Shown here: one piece after another, positions 23,539 to 32,428 of the stretch | How the letters are laid out: every line of letters begins with the position of its first letter | How positions within the stretch are numbered: position 1 is the stretch's first letter | Assembly: GCA_902780915.1 (NCBI GenBank) | Contig: CACZHK010000059.1 | Coordinates: forward strand, 1 to 38,301 | From: Pseudoselenomonas ruminantium | GTDB taxonomy: Bacteria; Bacillota; Negativicutes; Selenomonadales; Selenomonadaceae | Direction of reading: 5' to 3' | Length of the DNA: 38,301 bases | The notes under the pieces: model-generated | What the model was told of the DNA's origin: nothing | What the model saw: only the letters and a program-made list of their open reading frames with translations | The model's database searches: none | Position numbers and translations under genes: made by a program

Positions 23539-25254
23539 ATGGAAAGGATTGTAACGAAATTGGCAAAGAAACAAAGGCTCGTCGCCTCCATTTTGCTTGG
23601 CCTGCAGCTGCCCGGCAGTCTGGCTATGGCTGCACCGGCAGAGCCGTGGGTTTATGATTCGCTGGGAGAGCTTGCGGCAGCGGGGTATCTGGAGATGCCT
23701 GAAAAGCCCTTGGACAGCTATTCCCGTGAGGAATTGGCAGGTCTGGTCTCCAAGGCCCTGGCGGAGATGGAGGAAAAGCGGACGGGCAGCCTGGCAGATG
23801 AGTATGCCCTGCTGACCAAACTGGAGGTCATGGACGAGGTGCAGCTGAAGCTGGCCAAGGAACAGGAGCATTTTGCCCAGGATCATCTGGACGCGGCCAG
23901 GGCCAGGGCCAGGCACGCAGCGGAAATGCTGGTGCGCCGCTCCGTAGAGGGGCAGAACCGGCTGGAAGTCATGGCACCCCTGAAAGAAAAAAGCGATGCG
24001 GCCCAGGAAAAGCTGGGCTTTGCCGCCAGGGATTACGCCGAGGCCAAGAGCCGGGTAGTGGAGCTTACAGGGCTTTTGCAGCAGGTGCGGCAAAGGCAGC
24101 AGCAATTGATGGCGGAGATGAGCGGCATGGCCGGGGATGGCAGTGCGGCGGCTTCTTCGGCAACAGCGGGAACAGGTTCTCCCTCTCTGGCAGGCAGGGC
24201 GGTGCAGCCAGCGGCACCGGGCACTGGCGCACAGGGCGCAGCAGGACAGGCGAGTTCCACTTTGGCAGCGGCAGGCAGGCTCAGGGCCGAATTTGCCGGG
24301 GAATTGGAGGCGAGGGGCAGCCTGGATGAAGGCAGTGCCACCAGGCAGCTTTCCTCTAACCTTCCTTTGCGGAAGGTGCCCGACCAGAGGTTCAAGGTGG
24401 ATGCGGAACTGCGCCTGGACTCGCGGAATTCCAGCGGCGACCATGGCAACGGCTCGCGCACCAGGCTCCGCACCCGCGTCTATCCAGATTACAACATTGA
24501 CGGCAACTGGCACCTCATGGGCATGCTGGAGTGGGAAAAGACTTTTTCCGGAGAAAAATCCAGTGACGATGGCAAGCTGAAATTCGACCGCTATTATCTC
24601 AGTGGCGATATAGGCACGGTGCATGCGGATCTGGGTGCCTTCGGCAGCAACATGGCAGAGGGCAACATTTACGACAGCAAATTCAAGGGAGCCAGGTTCT
24701 CCGTGGGGAGGCCTGTGCGCTATACCCTGGAAGCAGGCCAGGTAGGCAGGGAAGGGGTCAAGAACTCCTTTGACCTGACGGCCTCATATAAGGGGCCGGA
24801 TTATGGGGTAGATGGCGGTATCTACCGCTTCGGCTTCGATGGCGGCTCCTGGCAGAATATCTACATGGCGAACTATCGCCACAATCTGGGGATCTTCGAT
24901 GGCAGTGCCATGGTCCTGTATGGCAAGGAAAAGGACAAGGGGGGCAAGGCCGGCTATGTGCTGACCCTGGGCTATAATCCTGCTGACAGCTGGAAGCCCT
25001 ATACCTGGAATGGCTGGCTGAAGTATTACTATCAGCCTTCCTCTACTTACCTTTCGCATACCATGAACGGCCTGGCCGATGTGCTGAAGCTGCATGGCGG
25101 CTTCAAGGGCTGGGGCGTGGGCGTTTCCTATAATCTGCCCCATGAATGGAGCCTGGGAATTGAATACTATGCTTTGAGGGATATTGACTACGGGCACTCT
25201 GCCAATACCATTTGGGGCTATGTGACCAAGACCTTCAAGAATTACCGTGAATAA
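23539..25254 (+). CDS. Outer-membrane beta-barrel with SLH-like and coiled-coil N-terminus, probable exopolysaccharide exporter
   Basis: I take ATG 23539 (571 aa) because it opens a proper signal peptide (MERIVTKLAKKQRLVASILLGLQLPGS to AMA). The mature N-terminus (WVYDSLGELAAAGYLE to ELAGLVSKAL) looks like a single degenerate SLH module, which in Negativicutes barrels binds peptidoglycan. Next come a coiled coil (about residues 80-205) and an Ala/Gly/Ser-rich linker. The C-terminal 270 residues are amphipathic, aromatic-girdled strands (YYLSGDIGTVHADLGAFG, GWGVGVSYNLPHEW) typical of a porin, though the last residue is E, not F. As first gene of the polysaccharide operon it is a likely outer-membrane conduit, playing the AlgE/PgaA/BcsC role. 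That is inference. Confidence 0.75.
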   Translation: MERIVTKLAKKQRLVASILLGLQLPGSLAMAAPAEPWVYDSLGELAAAGYLEMPEKPLDSYSREELAGLVSKALAEMEEKRTGSLADEYALLTKLEVMDEVQLKLAKEQEHFAQDHLDAARARARHAAEMLVRRSVEGQNRLEVMAPLKEKSDAAQEKLGFAARDYAEAKSRVVELTGLLQQVRQRQQQLMAEMSGMAGDGSAAASSATAGTGSPSLAGRAVQPAAPGTGAQGAAGQASSTLAAAGRLRAEFAGELEARGSLDEGSATRQLSSNLPLRKVPDQRFKVDAELRLDSRNSSGDHGNGSRTRLRTRVYPDYNIDGNWHLMGMLEWEKTFSGEKSSDDGKLKFDRYYLSGDIGTVHADLGAFGSNMAEGNIYDSKFKGARFSVGRPVRYTLEAGQVGREGVKNSFDLTASYKGPDYGVDGGIYRFGFDGGSWQNIYMANYRHNLGIFDGSAMVLYGKEKDKGGKAGYVLTLGYNPADSWKPYTWNGWLKYYYQPSSTYLSHTMNGLADVLKLHGGFKGWGVGVSYNLPHEWSLGIEYYALRDIDYGHSANTIWGYVTKTFKNYRE

Positions 25255-25277
25255 AGAAGAAAGGAAAAGTACGCATC

Positions 25278-26591
25278 ATGGATATGTTGAAAAAGCTGAG
25301 CGGCAAGGAAACTAAACTTGCAGTAGTGGGACTTGGTTATGTGGGCCTGCCCTTGGCGGCAGCCTTTGCGGAAAAATTTACGGTTATTGGTTTTGATATG
25401 AACGAGCGAAAAATCGCTGCCTATAAAGAGGGGCGGGATGTGACAGCGGAGATAGGGGATGAGGCTCTGCAGCAGGCAGGCATCGACCTTACCAGCGACC
25501 CGGAGCGCTTGAGGGAGGCTTCCTTCATCATCATCGCTGTGCCCACTCCCATCAATGGGGACAAGACTCCTGACCTGGGGCCGGTGATAGGTGCTTCGGA
25601 AACGGTGGGCAGGCATCTGGCCCAGGGCAGCATCGTGGTCTATGAGTCCACGGTGTACCCAGGGGTGACGGAAGATGTATGCCTGCCGGTGCTGGAGGAG
25701 AAGTCCGGCCTCTTTTGCGGTCAGGATTTCAAGATCGGTTACTCCCCGGAGCGCATCAATCCAGGTGACAAGGTGCATCGGCTGAAGAGCATCACCAAGA
25801 TCGTTTCCGGCATAGACGAAGATGCCCTGCGGGATATCAGCGATGTGTACGGCTCCATCATAGAGAAGATTTATCCCGCCTCTGACATCAAGGTGGCTGA
25901 GGCAGCCAAGCTGGTGGAGAATACCCAGCGGGATATCAACATCGCCTTCATGAACGAGCTCTCCATGGTCTTCCATCAGATGGGCATTGATACGGAGGAA
26001 GTGGCAAAGGCCATGGACACCAAGTGGAATGCTTTGGGCTTCCGTCCCGGCCTGGTAGGAGGACATTGCATAGGGGTGGACCCCTACTATTTCATCTACG
26101 AAGCGGAAAACCTCGACCAGCATTCCCAGATGATTTCTGCCGGTCGCCGCATCAACAACGACATGAGCAAATTCGTGGCCCAGGAAATCGTGAAGGTGTT
26201 GCTGAAGGCAGGGGTGAATGCTCCGCGGGCCAGGATTTTCCTCTTGGGCATGACCTTCAAGGAAAACTGCCCCGATACCAGGAACTCCCGGGCGGTGGAT
26301 GTTTACCGGCATCTGGCGGAATACGGCCTGACTGCCATGGCGGCAGACCCTTTGGCAGACCCTTATGACTTCCTGCAGGAGTACAGCATCGAGCTGGTGA
26401 CGGAGGAAGAGGTGCGGGAGGCTGACTGCATAGTGATCCTGGCCGCCCACGACTGCTATCGCCGCCGTTCTTTGCAGGAGCTGAAAAAGCTTTATGCGAA
26501 GGAATGCAAGGCGCCTGTGCTGATAGATGTGAGGAATATCTACAGCCGCCGGGCGGCTGAGGAAATGGGCTTTGTGTACTGGAGCCTTTGA
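25278..26591 (+). CDS. UDP-N-acetylhexosamine 6-dehydrogenase, TviB/WbpO type
   Basis: 437 aa of the UDP-glucose/GDP-mannose dehydrogenase superfamily. Rossmann motif VVGLGYVGLPL at residues 17-27, VPTPIN and YESTVYPGVTE, GYSPERINPGDK, and the hinge helix KVAEAAKLVENTQRD (K211, N215). The catalytic loop GGHCIGVDPYY has Cys264, and FKENCPDTRNS lies in the C-terminal domain. These follow Salmonella TviB, which oxidises UDP-GlcNAc/UDP-GalNAc to the uronic acid, more closely than Ugd or AlgD. The operon polymer therefore probably contains N-acetylhexosaminuronic acid. It follows the barrel gene by 23 bp. Substrate choice is inferred from similarity. Confidence 0.88.
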   Translation: MDMLKKLSGKETKLAVVGLGYVGLPLAAAFAEKFTVIGFDMNERKIAAYKEGRDVTAEIGDEALQQAGIDLTSDPERLREASFIIIAVPTPINGDKTPDLGPVIGASETVGRHLAQGSIVVYESTVYPGVTEDVCLPVLEEKSGLFCGQDFKIGYSPERINPGDKVHRLKSITKIVSGIDEDALRDISDVYGSIIEKIYPASDIKVAEAAKLVENTQRDINIAFMNELSMVFHQMGIDTEEVAKAMDTKWNALGFRPGLVGGHCIGVDPYYFIYEAENLDQHSQMISAGRRINNDMSKFVAQEIVKVLLKAGVNAPRARIFLLGMTFKENCPDTRNSRAVDVYRHLAEYGLTAMAADPLADPYDFLQEYSIELVTEEEVREADCIVILAAHDCYRRRSLQELKKLYAKECKAPVLIDVRNIYSRRAAEEMGFVYWSL

Positions 26592-26624
26592 TATGAGCTG
26601 TGGGATAGGAGGGTTTGACGAGCC

Positions 26625-27579
26625 GTGAACTATAGGAAGCTCGTTCTGGCAGTTGTCCTGGTGCTGGCCTGCGTGATAGGCGCCCTGATTTATGTGCGGG
26701 ACAATCTGATCGAGAAGACGGAATTCATTCCAGATATAACTGACCTTACCAAGAATTACCTGGCAGAAGATGAAATCAAGGCTGCCTTGGCTAAAAGGGC
26801 AGAGGCAGATATTCAGCCGGTAGAGGTCATCACCACCCTGCAGGATGGCACTCCCCGTCTGGCACTGGTCTTTGATGGCATGCCTGACAGGCCTCTGGCA
26901 GCGAAGCTCCTGGATGTGCTGGCTAAACACAAGACCCCGGCTGTGTTCTTCCTGGAGGGGGAGAATGTGGCAGATGAGCCTGAGGTCATCAAGCTCATAC
27001 GCCAGGCCGGGCAGGAGGTAGGCAACTACACTTATGTGGGCCTGGCCTCCCTGGAAAAGCGCAGTGTCGAGGAGCAAATACGGGAAATCTGCCGGGGGCA
27101 GAAGGCTGTGACCATGAACGATCCCCTGGCGCCCAATCTTTTCCGTGCCCCCCGCACAGTGTACACGGACGAACTCTTGAAATCCGTCCGGGCTGCGGGG
27201 CTGGAGTATGCCGTGAAGGAGAATGTACGCTTCCGGCCCGGCAGTCTCCATACCCCAGAGGAGGCGGATGCCTATGCCGCAACGGTGCCCAACGGCAGCA
27301 TCATAGCCATCCCTGTAGAGCCCTTTGTGGAGCAGAAGGCAGATGACCCGGTGGTGCGGGAGGAAAAGCCTGCCGTGGACATGAAGCCCACCATCAAAGA
27401 CGAAGCGCCCAATCCTCCACAAGGAGCTGGATATGCTGCTGACGGCCATGGAAAAGCAGGGCAAGGAATTCCTCTATGTGAATCAGTTCAGAAAGATCCA
27501 TTACATACCGGCAGGGCTGCCCCTGGCAGCCGAGCAGCCTGTTGAGCAGCCAGCCGAGCAGGAAGGAGGTCAGGAGTGA
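26625..27579 (+). pseudogene. Membrane-anchored NodB-like (degenerate polysaccharide deacetylase) protein, frameshifted near 27411
   Basis: GTG 26625 with an AGGAGGG upstream starts an N-terminal anchor (LVLAVVLVLACVIGALIYV) and a NodB/CE4-like domain: LALVFDGMPD, KTPAVFFLEGEN, GQEVGNYTYVG, LFRAPRTVY. Key metal ligands are missing: the second Asp of DDG is Gly and the HxxxH histidines are absent, so it is probably a non-catalytic fold. After codon 262 an extra A at 27411/27412 throws the frame. The true tail (ILHKELDMLLTAMEKQGKEF to EQEGGQE) continues in the +1 frame and ends at TGA 27577-27579, overlapping the synthase ATG. The restored product is about 317 aa. It could be a sequencing error or a recent mutation. 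Confidence 0.75.
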
Positions 27580-29417
27580 TGTCAGACACAAAGGAAAAAG
27601 AAGACGTCCTCTATGAGGAAAAACCTGACCGCCGCCTGCTTTCCTATGTGCCGGATGCCTCCGGCCAGCGCAGCAACCATGACCGACGGGGAGGTTTTGA
27701 GGGGCAGGAGGCTGAGGACTACACGGCCTATCAGCGGGAGGACAAGGCGGGCCAGCGTTATCTGGTGGACTATGCGGTGGACATGACCATAGAGGGTGGC
27801 GGCAGCCTGCATGGCACAGCGGTGGATATCAGCACCACCGGCCTGCTGGTGAAATTCCCCATTTGGGAAAAAGTGCCGCAAATAGGGGATAAGGCCAAGC
27901 TCACTTTTGAAATCACCCCCGGCTCCATGCCCGAAGGCTATGAAATGAAAATCAAGAAGCTGAAGGCCAGATGCGTCAGGGTGGTGGAAAAAGATGGGGA
28001 GAGGCTCTGCGCCTTGGAATTTTCCGACACTTTGGCCCAGTATGCCACCGCCAAGCGGCAGAACTACATGCTGGGGGCTTCGGCCTTCCTGTTGGGCATC
28101 ATCGTGCTGGCCATTGTCATGATGAGGGCGGAGTCCGTGGTGTATTTCCGCTTCAACCGCTGGCTGTACCTTTACAGCATCATTGCCGCCACCTTCCTCC
28201 TGTCCCGATACTTCTTCGCTACCTTCTACCGGCCTGTGAAGATTGACCCGGACTACACGCCGGGGGTGACCATCATCATCCCTTGCTTCAATGAAGAACA
28301 GTGGATAGACCGCACCATCAAGAGCTGCATCAATCAGGATTATCCAGCGGACAAGCTGGAAGTCATCGTGGTGGATGACCACTCCAACGACCATTCGGTG
28401 GAACGCATCAAGGAGACCATCGAGGAGCTGAAGGCGGCAGATACCCGTGAGGGAGGCTACCGGGTGGAGGGGCGCATCCGCTATATCGTCCAGAAGTACA
28501 ACAAGGGCAAGCGGGAGGCCATGGCGCTGGGCGCTCAGGAAGCGCAGCATGAGCTGCTGGTCTTCGTGGACTCTGATAGCTTCCTTGACCCCTTTGCGGT
28601 GCGCAACATCGTCCAGCCCTTCAAGGACAAGGAGATGGGGGGCGTGTCGGGGCGTACGGATGTGGCCAACACCTACACCAACGCCCTGACCCGCATGCAG
28701 TCTGTGCGTTACTACATCGCCTTCCGCATCATGAAGGCGGCAGAGAGCTACTTCGATGCCGTGACCTGCCTGTCAGGGCCCCTGTCCTGCTATCGGCGGG
28801 ATTTGGTGTTGCGCTACTCCGAGGCCTGGCTGAACCAGAAATTCCTGGGCCAGCGGGCCACCTTCGGGGATGACCGCAGCATGACCAACTTCATCCTCAG
28901 GCACAACCGCACCTGCTACCAGGACACCGCCGTGTGCATGACCATCGTGCCTAAGAGCTATACCATGTTCCTCAAGCAGCAGATGCGCTGGAAGCGCTCC
29001 TGGCTGCGTGAATCCCTCATCGCCGCCCGCTATATCTGGAAAAAAGAGCCCTTCATGTCCCTGAGCTTCTACATGGGACTGGCGGTGCCCATCGCGGCTC
29101 CCATCATCGTGCTTTACAATCTCATCTATGTGCCTATCATGCACAGGGTGTTCCCCGTGACCTTCATGGTAGGCATGCTACTCATGGCCCTGCTCATGAG
29201 CAGCGCCCAGCTTTTCCTGCGCCGCAGCACCACCTGGATCTTCGGCATGTGGTTCTGCCTGTACTACGAAGCTGTGCTCCTGTGGCAGATGCCAGTGGCC
29301 TGGGTCACCTTCTGGAAATCCACCTGGGGCACTCGCCTGACCCCGGCTGACCTTGAGGAAATGGAGAAGGAATGGCGCAAGAAGGAAAGAAAGGAAAAGA
29401 AACAGCATGAACCCTAA
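27579..29417 (+). CDS. Processive GT2 polysaccharide synthase with N-terminal PilZ domain
   Basis: ATG 27579 overlaps the preceding gene's intended stop (TGATG) and has GGAGG 8 nt upstream. Of 612 aa, residues about 50-150 form a PilZ domain with DISTTG at 83-88; the usual RxxxR is KxxxR (56-60). Membrane helices lie at 164-181 and 194-215. The GT2 domain at 229-480 shows VVDDHS, DSD at 331-333, TFGDD at 428-432 and QQMRW at 467-471, all motifs of processive inverting synthases. The TFGDDRSMTN and QQMRWKRSW stretches look like hyaluronan synthase/NodC rather than BcsA. Three or four helices follow. It should polymerise and translocate a HexNAc/uronic-acid polymer under c-di-GMP control. Confidence 0.9.
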   Translation: MSDTKEKEDVLYEEKPDRRLLSYVPDASGQRSNHDRRGGFEGQEAEDYTAYQREDKAGQRYLVDYAVDMTIEGGGSLHGTAVDISTTGLLVKFPIWEKVPQIGDKAKLTFEITPGSMPEGYEMKIKKLKARCVRVVEKDGERLCALEFSDTLAQYATAKRQNYMLGASAFLLGIIVLAIVMMRAESVVYFRFNRWLYLYSIIAATFLLSRYFFATFYRPVKIDPDYTPGVTIIIPCFNEEQWIDRTIKSCINQDYPADKLEVIVVDDHSNDHSVERIKETIEELKAADTREGGYRVEGRIRYIVQKYNKGKREAMALGAQEAQHELLVFVDSDSFLDPFAVRNIVQPFKDKEMGGVSGRTDVANTYTNALTRMQSVRYYIAFRIMKAAESYFDAVTCLSGPLSCYRRDLVLRYSEAWLNQKFLGQRATFGDDRSMTNFILRHNRTCYQDTAVCMTIVPKSYTMFLKQQMRWKRSWLRESLIAARYIWKKEPFMSLSFYMGLAVPIAAPIIVLYNLIYVPIMHRVFPVTFMVGMLLMALLMSSAQLFLRRSTTWIFGMWFCLYYEAVLLWQMPVAWVTFWKSTWGTRLTPADLEEMEKEWRKKERKEKKQHEP

Positions 29418-31320
29418 GGAAAATACAGATGCCAGGGTGCTGGCTTTGGGGGACGAGGCCTTTTCCCGCCGCAAGAACCGTAGGAAGAAGCTGAGGGTGC
29501 TGGTGGAAATCGTCGCGCTGGCGGTGCTGGCCTTTGCCCTCTACAGCCTCTTTTGCAGCCTGAAATCCTATGAGCCATACGACCGCAGCGCCGTGACGGC
29601 AGGGGAGAAGGACACGGGCTTTGTGGCCCTCTCCTACTTCGGGGTAGACCAGATAGGCAATACCTCCACCCTCATCGGCCAGAAGCAGCTGCACAAGCAC
29701 CTGGCGGAGCTGAAGCGGCAGGGCTTCGTCACCATCACCCAGCAGGATATCCTGGACTATTACCAGCAGGGGCGCCCCCTGCCGGAAAAGTCCCTGTACC
29801 TGATGTTTGAAGACGGCAGGCGGGATACCGCCATCTTTGCCCAGCCGGTGCTGGAGGATTTGAACTACAAGGCCAGCATCATGAGCTATGCGGAAAATCT
29901 GGGCACCCTGGATTTGAAATTCCTGAAGCCCTCGGAGCTGACGGAGCTGACAGAATCCACTTTCTGGGAACAGGGCACCAATGGCTACCGCATGGAATAC
30001 ATCAATGTCTTTGACCGCTACAACAACTACATAGGCGAGATAGACCCCCTGCGCTTTGCCATGCTGAGCCCGTATCTGGGTCGCCGCTACAATCACTATC
30101 TCATGGACTATATCCGAGATGCGCAGGGCGTGCCCAAGGAAAGCTATGGCCATATGAGCCGCCGCATCAGCTACGACTACGAGCGCCTGCGGGACATCTA
30201 TACGGAAAACTTCGGCAAGGTGCCCGCTGCCTATGTGCATATGCACGGCAATACGGGGAAATTTGCCAACAACAACGCGGTGAGCGCGGTCAACGAAAAG
30301 TGGATACGGGACCTTTTTTCCATGACTTTCAACCGGGAGGGCTACTGCTTCAATCAGAGAAACAGCAGCCTTTACGACCTGACCCGCATGCAGCCGCAGC
30401 CCTACTGGCCCATCAATCACCTGCTCATGCGCATCAAGTATGACATCAATACCCCCATCGAGTTCTATGATGGCGGGGATGCGCGGCTCTCCGGCTGGAA
30501 TCTCCTGGAGGGTGCCCAGGAACTTGAGCAGGAAACCTACACCCTCACCACCCTGCCGGAACAGCATGCCCTCTCTGAGGTGCGGGACAGCAATGGCCTG
30601 CAGGATGTGAAGCTCTCCGTGAACCTCTTGGGCAATGCCTTCGGCGCCCAGCAGATTTTCCTGCGCAGCGATGCCAAAAGGGAAAATTACATTTGTGTGG
30701 AATTACTCAATAATGAACTCCTGGTGCTGGAAAAAGTTGGCAACAGCCGTCGGGAACTCTATCGGGAAAGAATCCCCGTAATCCTGGGAGAAAAAATCCC
30801 TTCGGTAGAGGAAGACCGGCGGGAGGTGGAGACACAGGAAAACTATGCCTTCGCCCGCTACGCCACTTCCAAGGAGCAGGCCGAGGAATACTATGGCCGG
30901 GCCAAGAACCGCGAGGCCATGCCCGCTGCCTCCGTGGAGGATGGGGCAGAAGCCTACAATCATGTGCAGAGCTTCCATCGCCGGGGCAATCACGCCCTGA
31001 AGCTTGACCTCAAGGGGGACAAGCTGACGGTGTGGCTGGATGACAAGGTCGGGCCTGAAGGAATCACGGTGGGAGATACCAATCGTGGCAGCATTTTCCT
31101 GGGAGCTTCCTGGCAGGGCGAGGCCTGGAGCCAGAGAAATCTGGCGGATGATGTGTACGATGCAGTCTTTGAAAAACTCAAGGTCACTACCAATACCGGC
31201 AAGAAGGACGGGGAGGAAAAAGTCCTCTTCACCACGGAACTGTCAGGCACTGACAAGATGATTTTCGCCCTGCAGGAAACTTGGGAAAAAGTATTGTTCT
31301 GGTTCTTGAAGAACGCATGA
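29407..31320 (+). CDS. Membrane-anchored periplasmic NodB-like protein with C-terminal lectin-like domain
   Basis: ATG 29407 overlaps the synthase by 11 nt. Of 637 aa, a basic N-terminus and one helix (31-51) place the rest outside the inner membrane. Residues about 68-170 resemble a PgaB/IcaB-type CE4 core (GFVALSYFGVD, KHLAELKRQGFVTIT, LYLMFEDGRRDTA), with ED in place of the usual DD pair at 135-136. A long middle region has HMHGNTG, and the end (LKLDLKGDKLTVWLDD, GSIFLGASWQ) looks like a jelly-roll carbohydrate-binding fold. Its likely role is handling or modifying the polymer between synthase and exporter. Catalysis is uncertain because the metal ligands are not all recognisable. Confidence 0.7.
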   Translation: MNPKENTDARVLALGDEAFSRRKNRRKKLRVLVEIVALAVLAFALYSLFCSLKSYEPYDRSAVTAGEKDTGFVALSYFGVDQIGNTSTLIGQKQLHKHLAELKRQGFVTITQQDILDYYQQGRPLPEKSLYLMFEDGRRDTAIFAQPVLEDLNYKASIMSYAENLGTLDLKFLKPSELTELTESTFWEQGTNGYRMEYINVFDRYNNYIGEIDPLRFAMLSPYLGRRYNHYLMDYIRDAQGVPKESYGHMSRRISYDYERLRDIYTENFGKVPAAYVHMHGNTGKFANNNAVSAVNEKWIRDLFSMTFNREGYCFNQRNSSLYDLTRMQPQPYWPINHLLMRIKYDINTPIEFYDGGDARLSGWNLLEGAQELEQETYTLTTLPEQHALSEVRDSNGLQDVKLSVNLLGNAFGAQQIFLRSDAKRENYICVELLNNELLVLEKVGNSRRELYRERIPVILGEKIPSVEEDRREVETQENYAFARYATSKEQAEEYYGRAKNREAMPAASVEDGAEAYNHVQSFHRRGNHALKLDLKGDKLTVWLDDKVGPEGITVGDTNRGSIFLGASWQGEAWSQRNLADDVYDAVFEKLKVTTNTGKKDGEEKVLFTTELSGTDKMIFALQETWEKVLFWFLKNA

Positions 31321-31364
31321 GGGAGGGGCGCTGAAAGCCCCACAAGAGAGGGAGGATGTCAGCA

Positions 31365-32414
31365 ATGAAAAAGTATCTTGGCACTCTGGCACTGGGCCTT
31401 TCCCTGACTGTCCTATCCGGCTGCGCCGGCGCAGAGCCTGCCCCGGGGGCCGGGGCGCTGTCTGAGCATCCCCCTGTGACCCTCTCGGTCTGGCTGGCCT
31501 CCTGGGATGCAGAGCGGGGAGAGCAGGAATACAAGAAAATCAAGCGTCAGGCAGAGTCCCTTTCCTGCTTCATGGCCTATTATGACAAGGACGACAAGCT
31601 CTTTATCCCTCAGGAAACGCGCTCTATTGCCGCCTTTGCCCAAAAGGAAGGCCAGAAGCAGCGCTATCTTTCCATCACCAATGACCGCCAGGATGAAAAA
31701 GGCAAGTTTGTGGCCAAGGACAAGGAACTGCTGAGACGGCTCCTGGCGGACGAAGCAGGCAAGGAGGCAGTGGCAGCTGAAATGATAGCGGCGGCCAAAG
31801 AACTTGACTGTACGGGACTGGAGCTTGACTATGAGGCCTTTTTCAAGGACAAGGAACTCTTGCAGGACTATCTTGATTTTACCTACAAGCTGGCGATGGC
31901 CTGCCTGAAGGAGCAGATGGCCCTGCGCATCGTGCTGGAGCCTGGGATGCCCATGGATGCGGGCCTTTGCAAGGGGCCTGAGTATGTGGTGATGTTCTAC
32001 AACCTCTACGGCACCCACAGCGGCCCCGGCCCCAAGGCAGATTTTGCCTTCATCGAAAAGACCATCAAGAAGATGGAGGCGCTGCCGGGCACGAAGTCCG
32101 CAGCCTTTGCCACCGGGGGCTGCCTCTGGGAAGACTACGGTCCCCTGGGCGATAAGAAGGGCAAGGTGCGCAATGTGGACGAAGCCGAAGCTGTGCAGCT
32201 GGCCGAGAAGCATCATGCCACCCCGGTGAGGGATGAGAAAAGCCATGCCTTGCACTTTGCCTATCAGGCTGAGGGACATGAGTATGTGGTCTGGTATGCT
32301 GACAGCGAAACCCTCAATGCCTGGATAGGCGCCGCAGCTCGCGGCGGCCTTGACCGGGTCAGCCTCTGGCGGCTGGGGGGAAATGATACTATCAAGGAAA
32401 TCAAACTAAAATGA
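31365..32414 (+). CDS. GH18-like glycosidase lipoprotein
   Basis: ATG 31365 has GAGGGAGG about 9 nt upstream. The N-terminus is a lipoprotein signal (MKKYLGTLALGLSLTVLSGC; lipobox L-S-G-C). The body looks like a GH18 TIM barrel. TGLELDYEAF corresponds to the DxxDxDxE catalytic strand, keeping the final D and catalytic E but with E for the first D; YVVMFYNLYG and VSLWRLGGND match later barrel strands. GH18 enzymes use the substrate N-acetyl group, which fits a HexNAc-containing polymer. Analogous hydrolases in other secretion systems trim or clear polymer in the periplasm. It lies between the NodB-like genes in the same operon. Confidence 0.75.
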   Translation: MKKYLGTLALGLSLTVLSGCAGAEPAPGAGALSEHPPVTLSVWLASWDAERGEQEYKKIKRQAESLSCFMAYYDKDDKLFIPQETRSIAAFAQKEGQKQRYLSITNDRQDEKGKFVAKDKELLRRLLADEAGKEAVAAEMIAAAKELDCTGLELDYEAFFKDKELLQDYLDFTYKLAMACLKEQMALRIVLEPGMPMDAGLCKGPEYVVMFYNLYGTHSGPGPKADFAFIEKTIKKMEALPGTKSAAFATGGCLWEDYGPLGDKKGKVRNVDEAEAVQLAEKHHATPVRDEKSHALHFAYQAEGHEYVVWYADSETLNAWIGAAARGGLDRVSLWRLGGNDTIKEIKLK

Positions 32415-32428
32415 AAGGATAAATCAGC

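Noticed and set aside
25242..27464. 740-codon open frame on the minus strand
   Set aside because: It is antisense to the dehydrogenase and NodB-like genes, His/Gln-rich, with no domain; a high-GC codon shadow.
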